From assembly GCF_002192415.1 (NCBI RefSeq), contig NZ_CP021780.1, forward strand, positions 3,038,001-3,102,000: 64,000 bases of DNA. The letters are read 5' to 3'. Position numbers and translations under genes: made by a program. The notes beneath the pieces are model-generated. The model did no database searches, was not told the origin of the DNA, and saw nothing but the letters and a program-made list of their open reading frames with translations. Shown here in pieces: positions 34,867-45,978 of this stretch. Position 1 is the stretch's first letter, and each line of letters begins with the position of its first letter. This DNA comes from Paenibacillus donghaensis. Its GTDB lineage: Bacteria; Bacillota; Bacilli; Paenibacillales; Paenibacillaceae.

Positions 34867-35832
34867 TTAAGTTGTCGGGTTCAATGCCCCTTGATACTCA
34901 TTCATTAAATTGTCGATAATCTGCTGTACGGACAAAATCTCTTTAATCTCATGAACTCTGGACCCAGCAAAAACCAAACCGTTCTTAACATCTCCTCTAA
35001 GGGAAGTAAGCAGGGATTCCATTGTACAGAAGCGATGTGAACAAACCTTTAGACAATCATAGCATTTGACTATCTTTAATTTGGCATCATCACTGATCCG
35101 GTCCGTAAATTCATTCCGAATCGCTCTACCTTCTAGACCCACTGTAGACTTGATGAGGACAGTATCTCCTTGCTGAGCATCTACATACTTTTGCTTGAAG
35201 GCTAAGGGAGCATCACACTCATGGCTAGCCACAAAACGGGTACCCATTTGAACACCAGATGCGCCAATCCGAAGGGCTTTTGCGATATCATCCCCTGTCA
35301 GAATCCCACCCGCAGCAATAACCGGAATCGAAACGGCCTCTAAGACTTCAGGAAGGATATCAAACATGGATCTGTCTGTACCTAAATGGCCCCCAGCTTC
35401 GAACCCTTCCACAACGACTGCGGAGGCACCAAGTCTTTCGGAAATTCTGGCTAATTTGGCGGATGAAACAATAGTTACTACAGGAGTACCATATTCTTTA
35501 CCCCAAGCATAAATATCTCTAGAAATTCCGGCTCCGGAAATAATAAAGTCAACCTTTTCTTCCAAAGCAACCTTCATTTTTTCGGCAAAGTCCTTCACTG
35601 CGAATAGTACGTTCACACCGATATAGCCAATCCCTTTAGAGAGTTCTCTTGTTGTGCGAATATGCTTTCTCAGCTCTTCAGTAGTGATCCCTGTACCAGA
35701 GATGGTGCCGATCCCGCCTGCATTGGCTACAGCAGCGGCTAGTCCACTTAAGGATATGCCTACGCCCATTCCACCTTGAATAACAGGAACTCTGGATTTA
35801 ATATGTCCGAATTGGATGGTTGGAAGTTTCAA
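34867..35832 (-). CDS. Nitronate monooxygenase/2-nitropropane dioxygenase-like FMN enzyme
   Basis: A 321-residue TIM-barrel flavoprotein. It has VPVIQGGMGVGISLSGLAAA, VDFIISGAGISRD, VVVEGFEAGGHLGTDRSMFD, IPVIAAGGILTGDDIAKALR and IGASGVQMGTRFVAS, the complete signature of the NMO family (FabK relatives). The C-terminal YDCLKVCSHRFCTMESLLTS shows a clustered-cysteine segment typical of one NMO subgroup. It oxidises nitronates to carbonyl compounds. It converges on the HxlR gene and follows the truncated CBM96 gene in the minus direction. Confidence 0.92.
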   Translation of the reverse strand: MKLPTIQFGHIKSRVPVIQGGMGVGISLSGLAAAVANAGGIGTISGTGITTEELRKHIRTTRELSKGIGYIGVNVLFAVKDFAEKMKVALEEKVDFIISGAGISRDIYAWGKEYGTPVVTIVSSAKLARISERLGASAVVVEGFEAGGHLGTDRSMFDILPEVLEAVSIPVIAAGGILTGDDIAKALRIGASGVQMGTRFVASHECDAPLAFKQKYVDAQQGDTVLIKSTVGLEGRAIRNEFTDRISDDAKLKIVKCYDCLKVCSHRFCTMESLLTSLRGDVKNGLVFAGSRVHEIKEILSVQQIIDNLMNEYQGALNPTT

Positions 35833-35936
35833 TTACACACCTCTTTCACAAGTTGTAGACATTATAAAAACTCCTCTGGAGTAATTAGCTATAACGTAAC
35901 ACAGTTAAGTCTTTCCCGATGTGACTGTGAGCATGC

Positions 35937-36515
35937 TCAAACTATGTTAAATATCATGTCTTTCAACTTAGAAGCGGCGGTGTTATCCCGTTTGAACACA
36001 AGCGAAAGCTTCTTGTCTCCGTCCATTTCCGAGAGCACTGTGTTACTCAGATCGATCGGGATCATCGTTCCGCTGCCGCCGCTAGCCACACACGAATGGC
36101 CCCCGCAAGCTTCATCGATCAGATGCTCACCCGTAGAATCTCCCGGCAGACTGCTATAAGTCACTGTGCTTTCAGACCAATCATCATATACACTGCGGAA
36201 CACTGTAAAGTTAGCCGAGTTCGTGTTGGTCTTGTACAGCTTAAGCGTGGCATTAGTAATGGGATCTGTAATGCCGGACAGATCGAACTTCATCAGAAAT
36301 TGTCTGCCGGCTCCCAAGATCAACGTCCCTGACGCATAGTTTGTATTGACATTTACATTGTGAACGCTTGCATCATCCGTCGGACTAAGCCTGACGATCA
36401 CTGTGCTTGGCGATGATTGTTCATCGGCATGAACAGGAGAGACTATCCCCGTCAAGAGACCGACGATCATGCTTATGATCAGGATATACGAAATGTGTTG
36501 TTTACATAATTTCAT
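35937..36515 (-). CDS. Secreted CBM96/DNRLRE-domain protein, apparently truncated
   Basis: A 192-residue protein with a signal peptide (MKLCKQHISYILIISMIVGL to about residue 30) and one beta-sandwich domain. The segments DDASVHNVNVNTNYASGTLI, FLMKFDLSGITDPITNATLK, and VYDDWSESTVTYSSLPG are the hallmark of the DNRLRE/CBM96 family, usually found at the end of large secreted polysaccharide lyases. Here the protein ends abruptly (SKLKDMIFNIV) before the last strands, with no catalytic domain. I infer a 3'-truncated relic. GGAGGT lies 10 bases before the ATG. It is divergent from carbohydrate locus 2. Confidence 0.75.
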   Translation of the reverse strand: MKLCKQHISYILIISMIVGLLTGIVSPVHADEQSSPSTVIVRLSPTDDASVHNVNVNTNYASGTLILGAGRQFLMKFDLSGITDPITNATLKLYKTNTNSANFTVFRSVYDDWSESTVTYSSLPGDSTGEHLIDEACGGHSCVASGGSGTMIPIDLSNTVLSEMDGDKKLSLVFKRDNTAASKLKDMIFNIV

Positions 36516-36811
36516 GTTGCGGCATACCTCCAAGTAGGAAAAGTAAGAATTCGTCACTACGTTGTTATTCGTAACAGATTTTATATTGCCAATACAGATT
36601 CACCTCCTTATGAAAAAGTAGCATAAACGCAAGTGCAGTTTTTTAAGGAGGATATGCGGGTTTCTTAAGAAAAGGAAATTTTGAACCTATCAGGAAGCAT
36701 GAAGTTCAATATTGAGGTAATCGTTACGATTTGGTGCTATTCATTCTCCATAACATCTGTCATCCTTTTCAGGAAATCAACTTGATAACCTATAGAAAAG
36801 GCGGGAAAGAG

Positions 36812-39800
36812 ATGGCTATCGAAGTATCAGAGAACAGGAAGAAGCTTCAAGCCTTGCTGGAGCGGGCTGAAGACTTAATAGAAGCAAGAAGCCGCTACTA
36901 CACGAACGGGTCCAAGCTGGCTTTGTACGACATGATGCAAGCAGCGGATCAAGCGTTAAATGACGGGAACGGTTTGCCTTTCAAGCGGAACCGCGAGTTT
37001 TACATCCCGCGCGGGGAAGAGGAAGTGCTGTTTGCGACCAGGCGGTTTACGATGGTCCCTCCCTTTGCGGAAGAGGGCAGCGTGTATACCCGCTATGGAC
37101 TGGAGCCGGCACTGGAGTGGTTTGAGCAGCAGGATATGTTCCATGGAGGCAAGGAGCTGCTTCCGTCCAAAGCAGAACTGGCGCTGGAAAAAGCGAATGA
37201 GCTACTGAAGGGGGCCATACCCGGAACACAAGTCGGCTGTTACGGGGAAGAAGCAGTCTGTAAGCTTAAAATTTCTGTAAGGATGCTGGAACAGGGCATT
37301 AATAACTTCCGTTCAGAGGAATCCGGTGAAGAGCTTGCACTTGCCATTGTGGATTGCTTTAACCAGGTCCGCGAATGCCGGCACTCCCGCGTGCTCCGCA
37401 TGGATGTGGAGCCGGCATCTTCTCTTTATTTGCCGGAGCAGGGACTGGAGCAGGTTAAAGGTGTAATCGCATCCGATCGCCTTGTCCGGACCCAGTACGA
37501 ACAGATTGCTTCCATTGCTGGGCATTTCAGCATAGACGACCTGAAGGATGCTGCGGCCATGATCATCGGCAAGGAAGCGGATTACAGTGAGCTGAACCGC
37601 CGTTTCTATCTATGGAGCTCTACAGACAAAATCGTGAATTTCCAGGCACCGGAGAATGCAGTAACCGCAACGATTTCCTTCGTGCTGCCAGCACAAGAGA
37701 ACGAGCAAGACGGTTTGGGGCATGTATGGATCGACAATCTGGAAATTTTGTCGGCAAGCGGGGGAAGCCTGGAAATCCGCAATCCCGGGTTCGATGAAGG
37801 CACCGGGAGACCCAGCTGCTGGCTGCCGGAAGTCCGCAAGGGGAATCCCGTCATGCTGTGGGAGAGCCGATATCCTTACTGCGGCGGCGGTGACCGGAAA
37901 CGCTTGGAGACGGCCAACCCTTCATCACAGGCAACACCTCGTTACAAGGACGGTGTTGCCAAGCATTCGCTGTATCTCTGCAATCCAGGCCGTGAGGATG
38001 AGGGAGCCTGGACTTACAGTGAGCAATTCAAGATAGAAGGCGGAGCCCGCTACACATTAACCTTCAATGCCAAGCTTGACGGCAAGCTGAAGCAAGGGCT
38101 GAAGACGGTCATTACGTATTATGACGAATCGGGGAACCCGGCAGGGGGATACGAATACTTGTTCAACCGGAAATCCTCACTTCCCGGAGGCCGCTTCCAG
38201 TTGGCTATGCAATGCGACGCCATCCAGTACGCCATCACCGCTGAGCTGGATTACGCCCGAAAGGTCAAATATGCCCTTCTGTATATTCTTCACGACTTCT
38301 GCCAGGGCGCAGAGCATTGGATGGTCAGTAATCTCCGCCCGGAAGGAAGTGACAGCTACGGCGCAGTTCAAGGCGGAAGGCTGCTTAGCAGCGCGGCCGT
38401 CAGCTACTCTTTGATTAAGCAAGCGGGAGTGTTTTCAAGTCAGGACAAGGAAAGATTCTATGAGCTGGTTGAATATCTTCTCCGCTACATGCTGGATCTG
38501 CGGGACCGGACAGAGTGGACGCACCGGGAGGCGCAGGCAGGCTGCAGCAATTGGCAGACAGACATGTGCGCCGGCACCGGGCTGATGATGATGACGTTAA
38601 CCGATTTTCCGAACCGCCACACCTGGCTGTATAATGCGGACACTATTCTGAAGGCCCAATTAGAGCTGAATGTAAATCCGGATAACTCCTGGCCGGAATC
38701 CATTCGTTACCATCATGCGGCGCTTGAACGATTCGCCGGCTATGCCAAGGCAGCGCGTAATGTCCTGGGAGACGATTGGTTCCAAACAACCCCGCTAGCG
38801 CAAATGTTCGGATTCAGCATTGAGATGCAGACACCGGGTTACGAATACTTCGGCGGACGGATCGGCACGCCTCCCTTCGGCGATCATGCGCTCGGCGGAG
38901 GGGCGAATTCGGCAGCTTCGCGGCCTATCTGCAAGATGTTGCTGAGGTTGACCGCAAACTGGCGGACAGGATGTATCATACATGGGCCGCTGCCGGCAAG
39001 CCATTCAAGAAGCTGTGGGGGGAGGCCATCGTCCTGGAAAATATACTGGGTCAAGGGGACAGCTACGTACCGGCAACAACACTCGACCTAAGCTCGACGG
39101 ATTGCTTCCCCAATGCCGGCATTTACATTTTCCGCAACTCTTACGGAAGCCCGGGGCAAAGCTACTTTGCCATCATGTCCAGTCCCGAGCCGATCGCACA
39201 TGGACATTTGGACCAAGGCTCCTTCATTCTGTACAAAAACTCAATCCCGCTTGTGATGGATTCGGGGATTGAAGGCTATTTCGACAGCAGCACAAGCTGG
39301 CATATCAGCTCCTATTCCCACGCCTGTCTGCAGTTTGCAACCAGACAAACCGCTATGCCGGAGAATAAATCAGGCGCAATCAATCTTTCGGCGGGAACCT
39401 ACAGTCTGGAGCGGGGATGGGTGGACGTGCCGCGCAATAGCCGGGTACTGGACGTGAAGCTGAGTGAAGAGGCAGACAGTATCACGATTGAGATTAATAA
39501 TCCCGAAGAACAGGGAAAGCATATCCGGCATGTGACTTATGTTAAGCAGGCTGATCTCTATGTCATCCGGGATACGGTGGAGAATTTCACCGGTCTGGTT
39601 CAATTTAATCTTCTGGTTGCGGCACAACGTACGGAAGCCGAAGGAAGCAGACTCTTATCTGAAGGTGTATATGGTGTTGATCTCGAAACCATCTTCCTGT
39701 GTCCGGTGCAGTCGATCCAGGTGGAGAAGGGCCGATCCACTCCATTCTTCGATAGCGGCGATACGGACAAAGACGTTTCCTTGATGGACTATATCCGTGC

Positions 39801-39999
39801 CGTTGCGGATGCAAAGGACGGATTCCTTACCATTTTATATCCGAAGGAACGCGGACAGCGGAAACTCCAAGTAAAGACGGATCAGGCTGGTTCCATATCT
39901 CTGCAGGCGGGAGATCATTGCTATCGGTTAGAAATTAGCTCCGAGCGATATGGAGTCAAGCTATATCAGACTGTGCACCAAGGAGAGGGTAAACAATGA
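36812..39999 (+). pseudogene. Heparinase II/III-like protein, split by a frameshift
   Basis: One roughly 1060-residue gene is read in two frames: 36812 to about 38904, and from there to 39999. The first part has an N-terminal beta-sandwich/CBM-like region and an (alpha/alpha) toroid (WTHREAQAGCSNWQTDMCAG, TGLMMMTLTDFPNRHTW). The second has AYLQDVAEVDRKLADR, HTWAAAGKPFKKLWGE and the beta-sheet domain with PIAHGHLDQGSFILYKNSIP, the HGHxDQ motif of heparinase II/III. The two frames join if one base is restored near 38904 (GGGGCGAATTCGGC). No signal peptide is present. It is first in a two-gene unit that overlaps the next gene by four bases (ATGA). A sequencing error would give the same picture. 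Confidence 0.85.
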
Positions 40000-42900
40000 A
40001 CGTCCATATTGATTTGCTTAGCGATTGGAAGGCTGCAGGAAGCCCTTCAGAATCAGGGTACAGCCTAGACCGTAAGCTTCTTCTGGAATATCCTGTCGCA
40101 CTTGATGCCGAAGGCTGGTATCCGATCGGCTTCGAGCGGGGCCACAATGGCGCGCTGGATGCAATGGACTGGTACGGCTTAATTCTAACAATCAATACGC
40201 TAGATGCATCGACAGCGATAACTCTCCAGGCGAACTTTATCGGCCATCCGCCGGTTCAGGCCAAGGCAGGGATATCAGGTCCAGGGATCCACGAGCTGAA
40301 GGTGAAGCTGGAGGATTTCGCAATCGAGTCGGCCAAGGCCAACATCTGGCGCTTACTGCGGAGCTTTGAGCTGAAAGGCAATGCTGAGCTTCGTTCGGCG
40401 CGCCTGGTAAGAGGGGAGAAGCTGTTCGTCCAAGCGGATGTGAAGGGCAAGTCCGGCGAGGCGGGGGAAGCAGTTGTCTATAAGATGACGGTATATAACT
40501 GCACAGAGCTTCGGCAGCACGTATCTGTGAAGCAGCGTTTGGACGGCTGGGAATCGCTCCTGGCTGAAATGACTCCCGGGGAGTTCGACCTTGAACCGTA
40601 TGCAAGCAGAGAGTTGACTGCAGCCGTAAAAGTGCACGATTCGATGGTACCCGGCGGTCATGAGAACACTGTACTCCATTTTACAGCTAACGGGGATGGC
40701 GGAAGTGCCGTGCTTGTTGAACTGAAGACGCTAAGAAGTCTTGCCCATCCCTATATTTACTGGTCGAAAGAGCAGTGGGCTGAGCGCAGGATGCTTATCG
40801 ATCGCCATGAAAGCTTCATACCTGGATATCAACGGATTCTGGAAGATGCGGACTCATGGGTTGTACAACCACCTGTACCTGTTGATGAACGGGATTATTG
40901 CTACGACACTGCGGAAGAGCATTACATCATGTCTGCCGCATACGCTTATGCACTGACTGGTAATAAACGTTATGCGGAGAAGGTAGCGCAGTTCTTCCGT
41001 TATTTTATTGATAAGGATACCGGCTATCCCACAAAGAAGAAGGGCTGCAGTCAGAGTTACGTACAGGAAGGTCATTTCTTTCAGCATCTGGCTATTCCCT
41101 ATGACATCATCCATGACACAGGGGTGCTGACACCAGCAGAACATCAAGGGGTTGAGACATGTTTCCGAATGTATATGGACATCCTCGATCACCATATCCG
41201 CAGCGGGCATATGTCCAACTGGCTGTTGTCAGAAATAACAGGTGCTTTCTATTGCGCACTGGCGATTCAGGATATGGAGAGAGCGCTTCGTTTCGTATTT
41301 GGACCGGGAGGAACGATCGAGCAGCTGAAGTTCGGGCTGTTCAACGACGGCTGGTGGCATGAATGCTCTGTCAGCTACAACACCTGGGTATCGTCAATGT
41401 ATATCCATACGGCGCATGCGCTTTTACCGTTCGGCATTAATATTGTCCATACGCATTTTCCTGCTCCGTTTAATGACGAAGTGAGCAGCACGTTTAACGG
41501 AGAGCCTGCCGAACTCCGCTTCGGAATGTACAACAAGCGATGGGGCGGAAACCGTAAGGGCTTCGTCCGCATTAAAGATATGTTCGATGCGACAATTCCT
41601 TTTTTGGACTATAGGGGTGTGTTGTTCGGCATCAGTGATTCCGAAGAGAAGAAGCTGGAGGGTGTACATTTTGGTTCAACATACGATTTAGCCTATACCT
41701 ATTACAAGGATCCTGAATACGTCCCGGTCATACGGATGAACCATGCGGTCGATCCGGTATTCGGCCATGCACAGCTTCCTGACCATGAATCTTCCAGTGT
41801 GAAGAGCAATGCCTTCTCGGATAATGTGGGGGTTGCGATGCTGCGGAGCCAAGCTGAAGGCAGAGAGCAGAAGGAACAGATTCAGGCTGTTCTCCGTTAC
41901 GGTTCTCACGGGTATGCCCACGGTCATTTCGACAAGACAGGCTTGCTCTCCGTCATGAGATATGGCCGCAGCTTCTTCAATCCGGAGCATGTATGGTGGG
42001 GATACGGCCATTTCATGTATAAATTCTACGTACAAAACTCAATGACCAAGAATATGGTTGTCATCGACGGGAAAATGCAGATCCCTGCTGACTCCAGACG
42101 GAGCCTGTTCTATAGCGGGAGCGCCATTCAGGCAGTCGCAGTAGAGACAACAGCCCGGTGGGCGCACCCGCCCTACGGCGGGATGATCTATACTGATGGC
42201 GAGACGCTGGAGGAGCGCTGCGCGATGAATGCCAGCTCCCTGCCCCAGGCACCGGACGGTGCCCAATACGGCGAGCTGTCAGACTATACGGAGCCTGTCC
42301 GTCAGAAGCGGGTGATGGGCTTAACGGATGACTTTATCGTACTGTTCGACTACGTACAAGGGGAGAAGGAGCATGCATTCGATTGCTTGTTCCAGATTAA
42401 GGGTTTCAAGGAGCTGCAGGCAACGGAATTAACCAAGCTCAAGCATACCAGCCAATGGTGTAACAATCCGCTCTCCGATGGGCAGTTCATTACAGATTGT
42501 CATTGGTACGAGGCGAAAGGTACAAGCGTTGCCCGCTTTGAGACAATCTTCGGCGAAGGAGAAGATTTGCGGGGAACAAGAACGGCTTATAATACACCCG
42601 GGCTGCTTAAGATGGATGTGCATACAGCCTGGCCGCAGCAGACAGAACAGATTATAGGCCGGGCGGCTGAGTATCATGGAATTACAATCCCGCTGGATTA
42701 TACGGTGGAGGCTGACGGGGTTACGCTCGCGGAAGGGGGATTCGGCGCCTGGCTCCTTGGTGAAGGCAAGGTCCAACTGGAGCTGGAAGCTGACATTCAA
42801 CTATTGACTCTGCGGGTAAAAAACCATCCGATTTACACCGAGCAGAAGTACCCTATCCATACGAAGCAAGGTTTGTTCTGGGGCGAAGCGTATGTCATCA

Positions 42901-43406
42901 CTGCGGATGGGGCGAAGCTTCCGTTAAGCGAATTGTCTCCCAAATATGAGAATGTGGACAACGGCTTCGGAATTGGAAAGGATTATGAGAACGGCCGCGT
43001 AACCATCGTGGGAGAGGAATATCCGTATGCCATGCCGACAAGTCCGGTAAATCATGAGCATGAGGCTGTAATCAGCGTCAATCTGGAAGGGCTGCAGGCG
43101 GTTCGCTTCGTCGGCCTGATTGGCGCAGATGCATTCCCGGGCGAAGAAGCCCAAAGACGGATGACCTACGGGATCCAGACGCATGGCAAACTCGGACGGT
43201 TCATTACAATCGTAGAGCCTTACGAGTCGCAGCAGATGATACACTCTGTACAGGCGGCAGACCCAAATACCGTACGGGTAGAGCTGATAGACGGACGGAC
43301 ACAGGAAATTACCGTCAATGATATTGAATCCGGATACTGCTCACTGCTATTACGCGAATACCGGAACGGCATTCTGATCACCGAGGAGCTGGCGGCGGAC
43401 AAATAA
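39996..43406 (+). CDS. Large cytoplasmic heparinase II/III-like protein
   Basis: A 1136-residue protein without a signal peptide. An N-terminal beta-rich region (1-240) is followed by an (alpha/alpha) toroid (about 245-560; HYIMSAAYAYALTGNKRYAE, GHMSNWLLSEITGAFYCALA, FNDGWWHECSVSYNTWVSSM) and a beta-sandwich domain with YGSHGYAHGHFDKTGLLSVM, where HGHxDK matches the heparinase II/III motif. It is likely a polysaccharide lyase acting on a uronate-containing oligosaccharide, or a non-catalytic relative; the exact PL family cannot be assigned by eye. Translation is coupled to the upstream frameshifted paralogue by an ATGA overlap. Confidence 0.88.
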   Translation: MNVHIDLLSDWKAAGSPSESGYSLDRKLLLEYPVALDAEGWYPIGFERGHNGALDAMDWYGLILTINTLDASTAITLQANFIGHPPVQAKAGISGPGIHELKVKLEDFAIESAKANIWRLLRSFELKGNAELRSARLVRGEKLFVQADVKGKSGEAGEAVVYKMTVYNCTELRQHVSVKQRLDGWESLLAEMTPGEFDLEPYASRELTAAVKVHDSMVPGGHENTVLHFTANGDGGSAVLVELKTLRSLAHPYIYWSKEQWAERRMLIDRHESFIPGYQRILEDADSWVVQPPVPVDERDYCYDTAEEHYIMSAAYAYALTGNKRYAEKVAQFFRYFIDKDTGYPTKKKGCSQSYVQEGHFFQHLAIPYDIIHDTGVLTPAEHQGVETCFRMYMDILDHHIRSGHMSNWLLSEITGAFYCALAIQDMERALRFVFGPGGTIEQLKFGLFNDGWWHECSVSYNTWVSSMYIHTAHALLPFGINIVHTHFPAPFNDEVSSTFNGEPAELRFGMYNKRWGGNRKGFVRIKDMFDATIPFLDYRGVLFGISDSEEKKLEGVHFGSTYDLAYTYYKDPEYVPVIRMNHAVDPVFGHAQLPDHESSSVKSNAFSDNVGVAMLRSQAEGREQKEQIQAVLRYGSHGYAHGHFDKTGLLSVMRYGRSFFNPEHVWWGYGHFMYKFYVQNSMTKNMVVIDGKMQIPADSRRSLFYSGSAIQAVAVETTARWAHPPYGGMIYTDGETLEERCAMNASSLPQAPDGAQYGELSDYTEPVRQKRVMGLTDDFIVLFDYVQGEKEHAFDCLFQIKGFKELQATELTKLKHTSQWCNNPLSDGQFITDCHWYEAKGTSVARFETIFGEGEDLRGTRTAYNTPGLLKMDVHTAWPQQTEQIIGRAAEYHGITIPLDYTVEADGVTLAEGGFGAWLLGEGKVQLELEADIQLLTLRVKNHPIYTEQKYPIHTKQGLFWGEAYVITADGAKLPLSELSPKYENVDNGFGIGKDYENGRVTIVGEEYPYAMPTSPVNHEHEAVISVNLEGLQAVRFVGLIGADAFPGEEAQRRMTYGIQTHGKLGRFITIVEPYESQQMIHSVQAADPNTVRVELIDGRTQEITVNDIESGYCSLLLREYRNGILITEELAADK

Positions 43407-43412
43407 GCAGTC

Positions 43413-43446
43413 AGGCATGAAACACCCGTTTCATGCCTTTGCTTTT
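43413..43446 (+). terminator. Rho-independent terminator after the heparinase-like genes
   Basis: AGGCATGAAAC and GTTTCATGCCT pair around ACCC, followed by TTGCTTTTG. Confidence 0.85.
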
Positions 43447-43572
43447 GTTCAAATTTGTACAGTTCGCACTACCTTCTTAAACAACCTGACTAAGAACTTA
43501 AAAAAAGACATACCCTGGCAAGATATCCTTTCTTATAATTAAAGCTACCACTAAACACAACAGGAGGAGCCC

Positions 43573-45897
43573 ATGAGCACGGTACGTCATTTTTTGCTAA
43601 AGAAAAGCTTATTGATCCGGATTATTCTGTCTTATCTGTTCGTCGGCCTGCTGATCATTGCTGCGCTGACGATTGTGATTACCTCTAAAGTATCCGAAAG
43701 CTTGAAGAATGAATTAACGGTGTCAACGGACCGGTCTTTGGAGCAGTCCTACAATACGGCGAATATTCTATTAAGCTCGACCTACCAGCAATTTGCAAGC
43801 GCTTACGTTTCGGCAGACATTCAAGCCGGGTTCTACGCCAATGAATTTGATACAGGTATGATGGGGCGGATCGGGAACAAATTGACCGACCTGGCCAATA
43901 CAAATCCGCTGGTGCATTCCGTCTACCTGGTCAACACCCAGCAAGAGATGGTGTTTTCTTCACTGACTACGGTGAGGTCTTTTGATGAATTCTATGATGT
44001 GCAAATTTTGAATCTGCTCAAGAATATGGAAGCCATGCGTGACAGCATCTTTATTCCCAGGAACACGTCGTTTGTCTCGGACACAAAGCCGTTTAGCGGC
44101 AATCTGATCTCCATAGCTTATATGAGCTTGAGAGACGGAAGCGCGGTGAACGGAGCCATGATTTTGAATCTGGATCAGCAGGTTCTGCAGACCATGATGA
44201 TGAACGGCGCAGGAAATAAATCGTTCCAATCGATGATTTTGAACAAGCAGGGGGTCGTCATTTCCCATTCCGATCATTCGTTGATCAGCTCAAGTCTATC
44301 CGGTTCAAAAGCGATTCAACCGATTCTGCTATCGGAGTCCGCTCAAGGGGTCATCGAAACGGAGCTGGACGGAACAGCCCACCGCCTGTTTTATATCAAG
44401 TCCGACAGCTTGGGATGGGTATTCATCGGCGATGTGAATTACATGGCCCTTTTAAGCCAGGTAAATGAGATCAGGACCTACATCCTTTCAGTTACAGCGA
44501 TTATATTAATTATCGTATTACTGAGCGGTTCTTTCTTCACCCGCATGATCTACAGCCCCATTCACAGACTGGTCAAAAATATCGCAGCGACACCTGCTTC
44601 CGGATCCACCGTTCGGCCGGCCAGCGAATTCGCTATACTCTCAGGCGCGTTCCACTACCTGGAACGGAAGGTACAGGATTTGCAGACCAGCATGGCTGGC
44701 TATCACAATACAGAGCGGAAAGATGCGCTTCGGCTGCTTATGACGGGAGGCTGGAGCAGCGAAGAAGATATGGTGAACAGGTTATCGCGGATCGGTATTC
44801 AGCTTGGGTCTGACGGTTTCCAGGTCTGCATACTGCGGCTGGATGGATTTAACGAGCTTGCGGAAGCCTACAGCCTGAACGATCTGTCACTCCTGAAATA
44901 TGCAATTTCTAATATAGCGGGTGAATTAAGCGGGGCACATTTCCCAGCCTACAGTTTCGATGGGGAGGAAGACAGGGTCGTCATTCTTTTAGTGAAGCCC
45001 GAAGGATCAGACCCTTTGCTCCGGCTGCTTCTAACAGACATTCAAGATAATACAGAGCGTTTCCTCAAGCTCACCGTATCAGCCTCCATTGGGTCACATG
45101 CAGCCTGTCTGCGGGAAATTCCGCTGTCTTGGCAAAATGCTTACAATGCTTCAAGATACCGTATGGCGTTCGGCAGGCGCTGCCTCATCCCGGAGGATGT
45201 GGAAGAGAGCCGTAAACCCGTGCAGGGCAGCGTATCAGCTTCCATGGAAAAGCAGGTGTCGGACAGCATGAAGCTGGGGGATTCCGGGAAGACCGTCCAT
45301 GCCCTGAAGGAGTATACTGCACTGCTCCGCAAAGCTCCTTTTGATGAAATGATCATTCTGCTTAACCAGCTTTTATTTACTGTTACACGAACGTCTAAAG
45401 CTATGGCAGCGGGAGACACGGGCGGACTTAGCACCGATATCGGAACCTTGGGCCAGCAATTGTACAGATGCGAGACGCTGGAACAGGCGGAGGATTGGTT
45501 TACAGGACTTGCAGAGACGGCCATCAGCATGCGAGACAGGCAATCTTCACAGAAAAACATAATGATCGCGGAGAAGGTAAGAGGGCACATTCACCAGTCC
45601 TATACAGATCCTAATCTATCGGTAGAAATGCTGGCAGGTGTGGCGGGGCTTTCCGTCAACTATTTGAGGAAGATATTTAAGGATATCGTCTGCGTTTCCC
45701 TGAACCAGTACATCAGTGATTACCGCTTCGAGAAAGCGAAGGAGCTTCTGCTGACGACGGATTTGCCGGCTAACCGTATAGGCGAGATGGTGGGGATCGA
45801 CAACACGAAGTACTTCTACATCTCCTTTAAGAAATACAGCGGGAAAACACCGGATCATTTCCGGAAAAGCAGCGAAGAGAGCAGCGGATTCACCTAA
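43573..45897 (+). CDS. Membrane-spanning AraC-family regulator of locus 2
   Basis: A 774-residue one-component regulator. Transmembrane helix 1 is at about 14-38, an extracellular sensor domain (Cache-like) at 39-300, helix 2 at about 303-325, then a cytoplasmic linker and a C-terminal AraC DNA-binding domain (about 665-770) with LSVEMLAGVAGLSVNYLRKI and ANRIGEMVGIDNTKYFYISF. A receiver-like or GGDEF-like remnant may lie in the linker. A sugar bound outside the cell would directly change DNA binding without a kinase. It lies upstream of the locus-2 importer and should activate that operon, perhaps via the direct repeat at 45979. Confidence 0.92.
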   Translation: MSTVRHFLLKKSLLIRIILSYLFVGLLIIAALTIVITSKVSESLKNELTVSTDRSLEQSYNTANILLSSTYQQFASAYVSADIQAGFYANEFDTGMMGRIGNKLTDLANTNPLVHSVYLVNTQQEMVFSSLTTVRSFDEFYDVQILNLLKNMEAMRDSIFIPRNTSFVSDTKPFSGNLISIAYMSLRDGSAVNGAMILNLDQQVLQTMMMNGAGNKSFQSMILNKQGVVISHSDHSLISSSLSGSKAIQPILLSESAQGVIETELDGTAHRLFYIKSDSLGWVFIGDVNYMALLSQVNEIRTYILSVTAIILIIVLLSGSFFTRMIYSPIHRLVKNIAATPASGSTVRPASEFAILSGAFHYLERKVQDLQTSMAGYHNTERKDALRLLMTGGWSSEEDMVNRLSRIGIQLGSDGFQVCILRLDGFNELAEAYSLNDLSLLKYAISNIAGELSGAHFPAYSFDGEEDRVVILLVKPEGSDPLLRLLLTDIQDNTERFLKLTVSASIGSHAACLREIPLSWQNAYNASRYRMAFGRRCLIPEDVEESRKPVQGSVSASMEKQVSDSMKLGDSGKTVHALKEYTALLRKAPFDEMIILLNQLLFTVTRTSKAMAAGDTGGLSTDIGTLGQQLYRCETLEQAEDWFTGLAETAISMRDRQSSQKNIMIAEKVRGHIHQSYTDPNLSVEMLAGVAGLSVNYLRKIFKDIVCVSLNQYISDYRFEKAKELLLTTDLPANRIGEMVGIDNTKYFYISFKKYSGKTPDHFRKSSEESSGFT

Positions 45898-45913
45898 AAA
45901 AGCAGCATTACAG

Positions 45914-45946
45914 TCCCCTTGTTCCAAAGAACAAAGGGGATTTTTA
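45914..45946 (+). terminator. Rho-independent terminator after the AraC gene
   Basis: TCCCCTTGTTC pairs with GAACAAAGGGGA (one bulged A) around CAAA, followed by TTTTTATG. Confidence 0.85.
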
Positions 45947-45978
45947 TGCTCATTTCGCAGTTATTGAACGGATGATTA

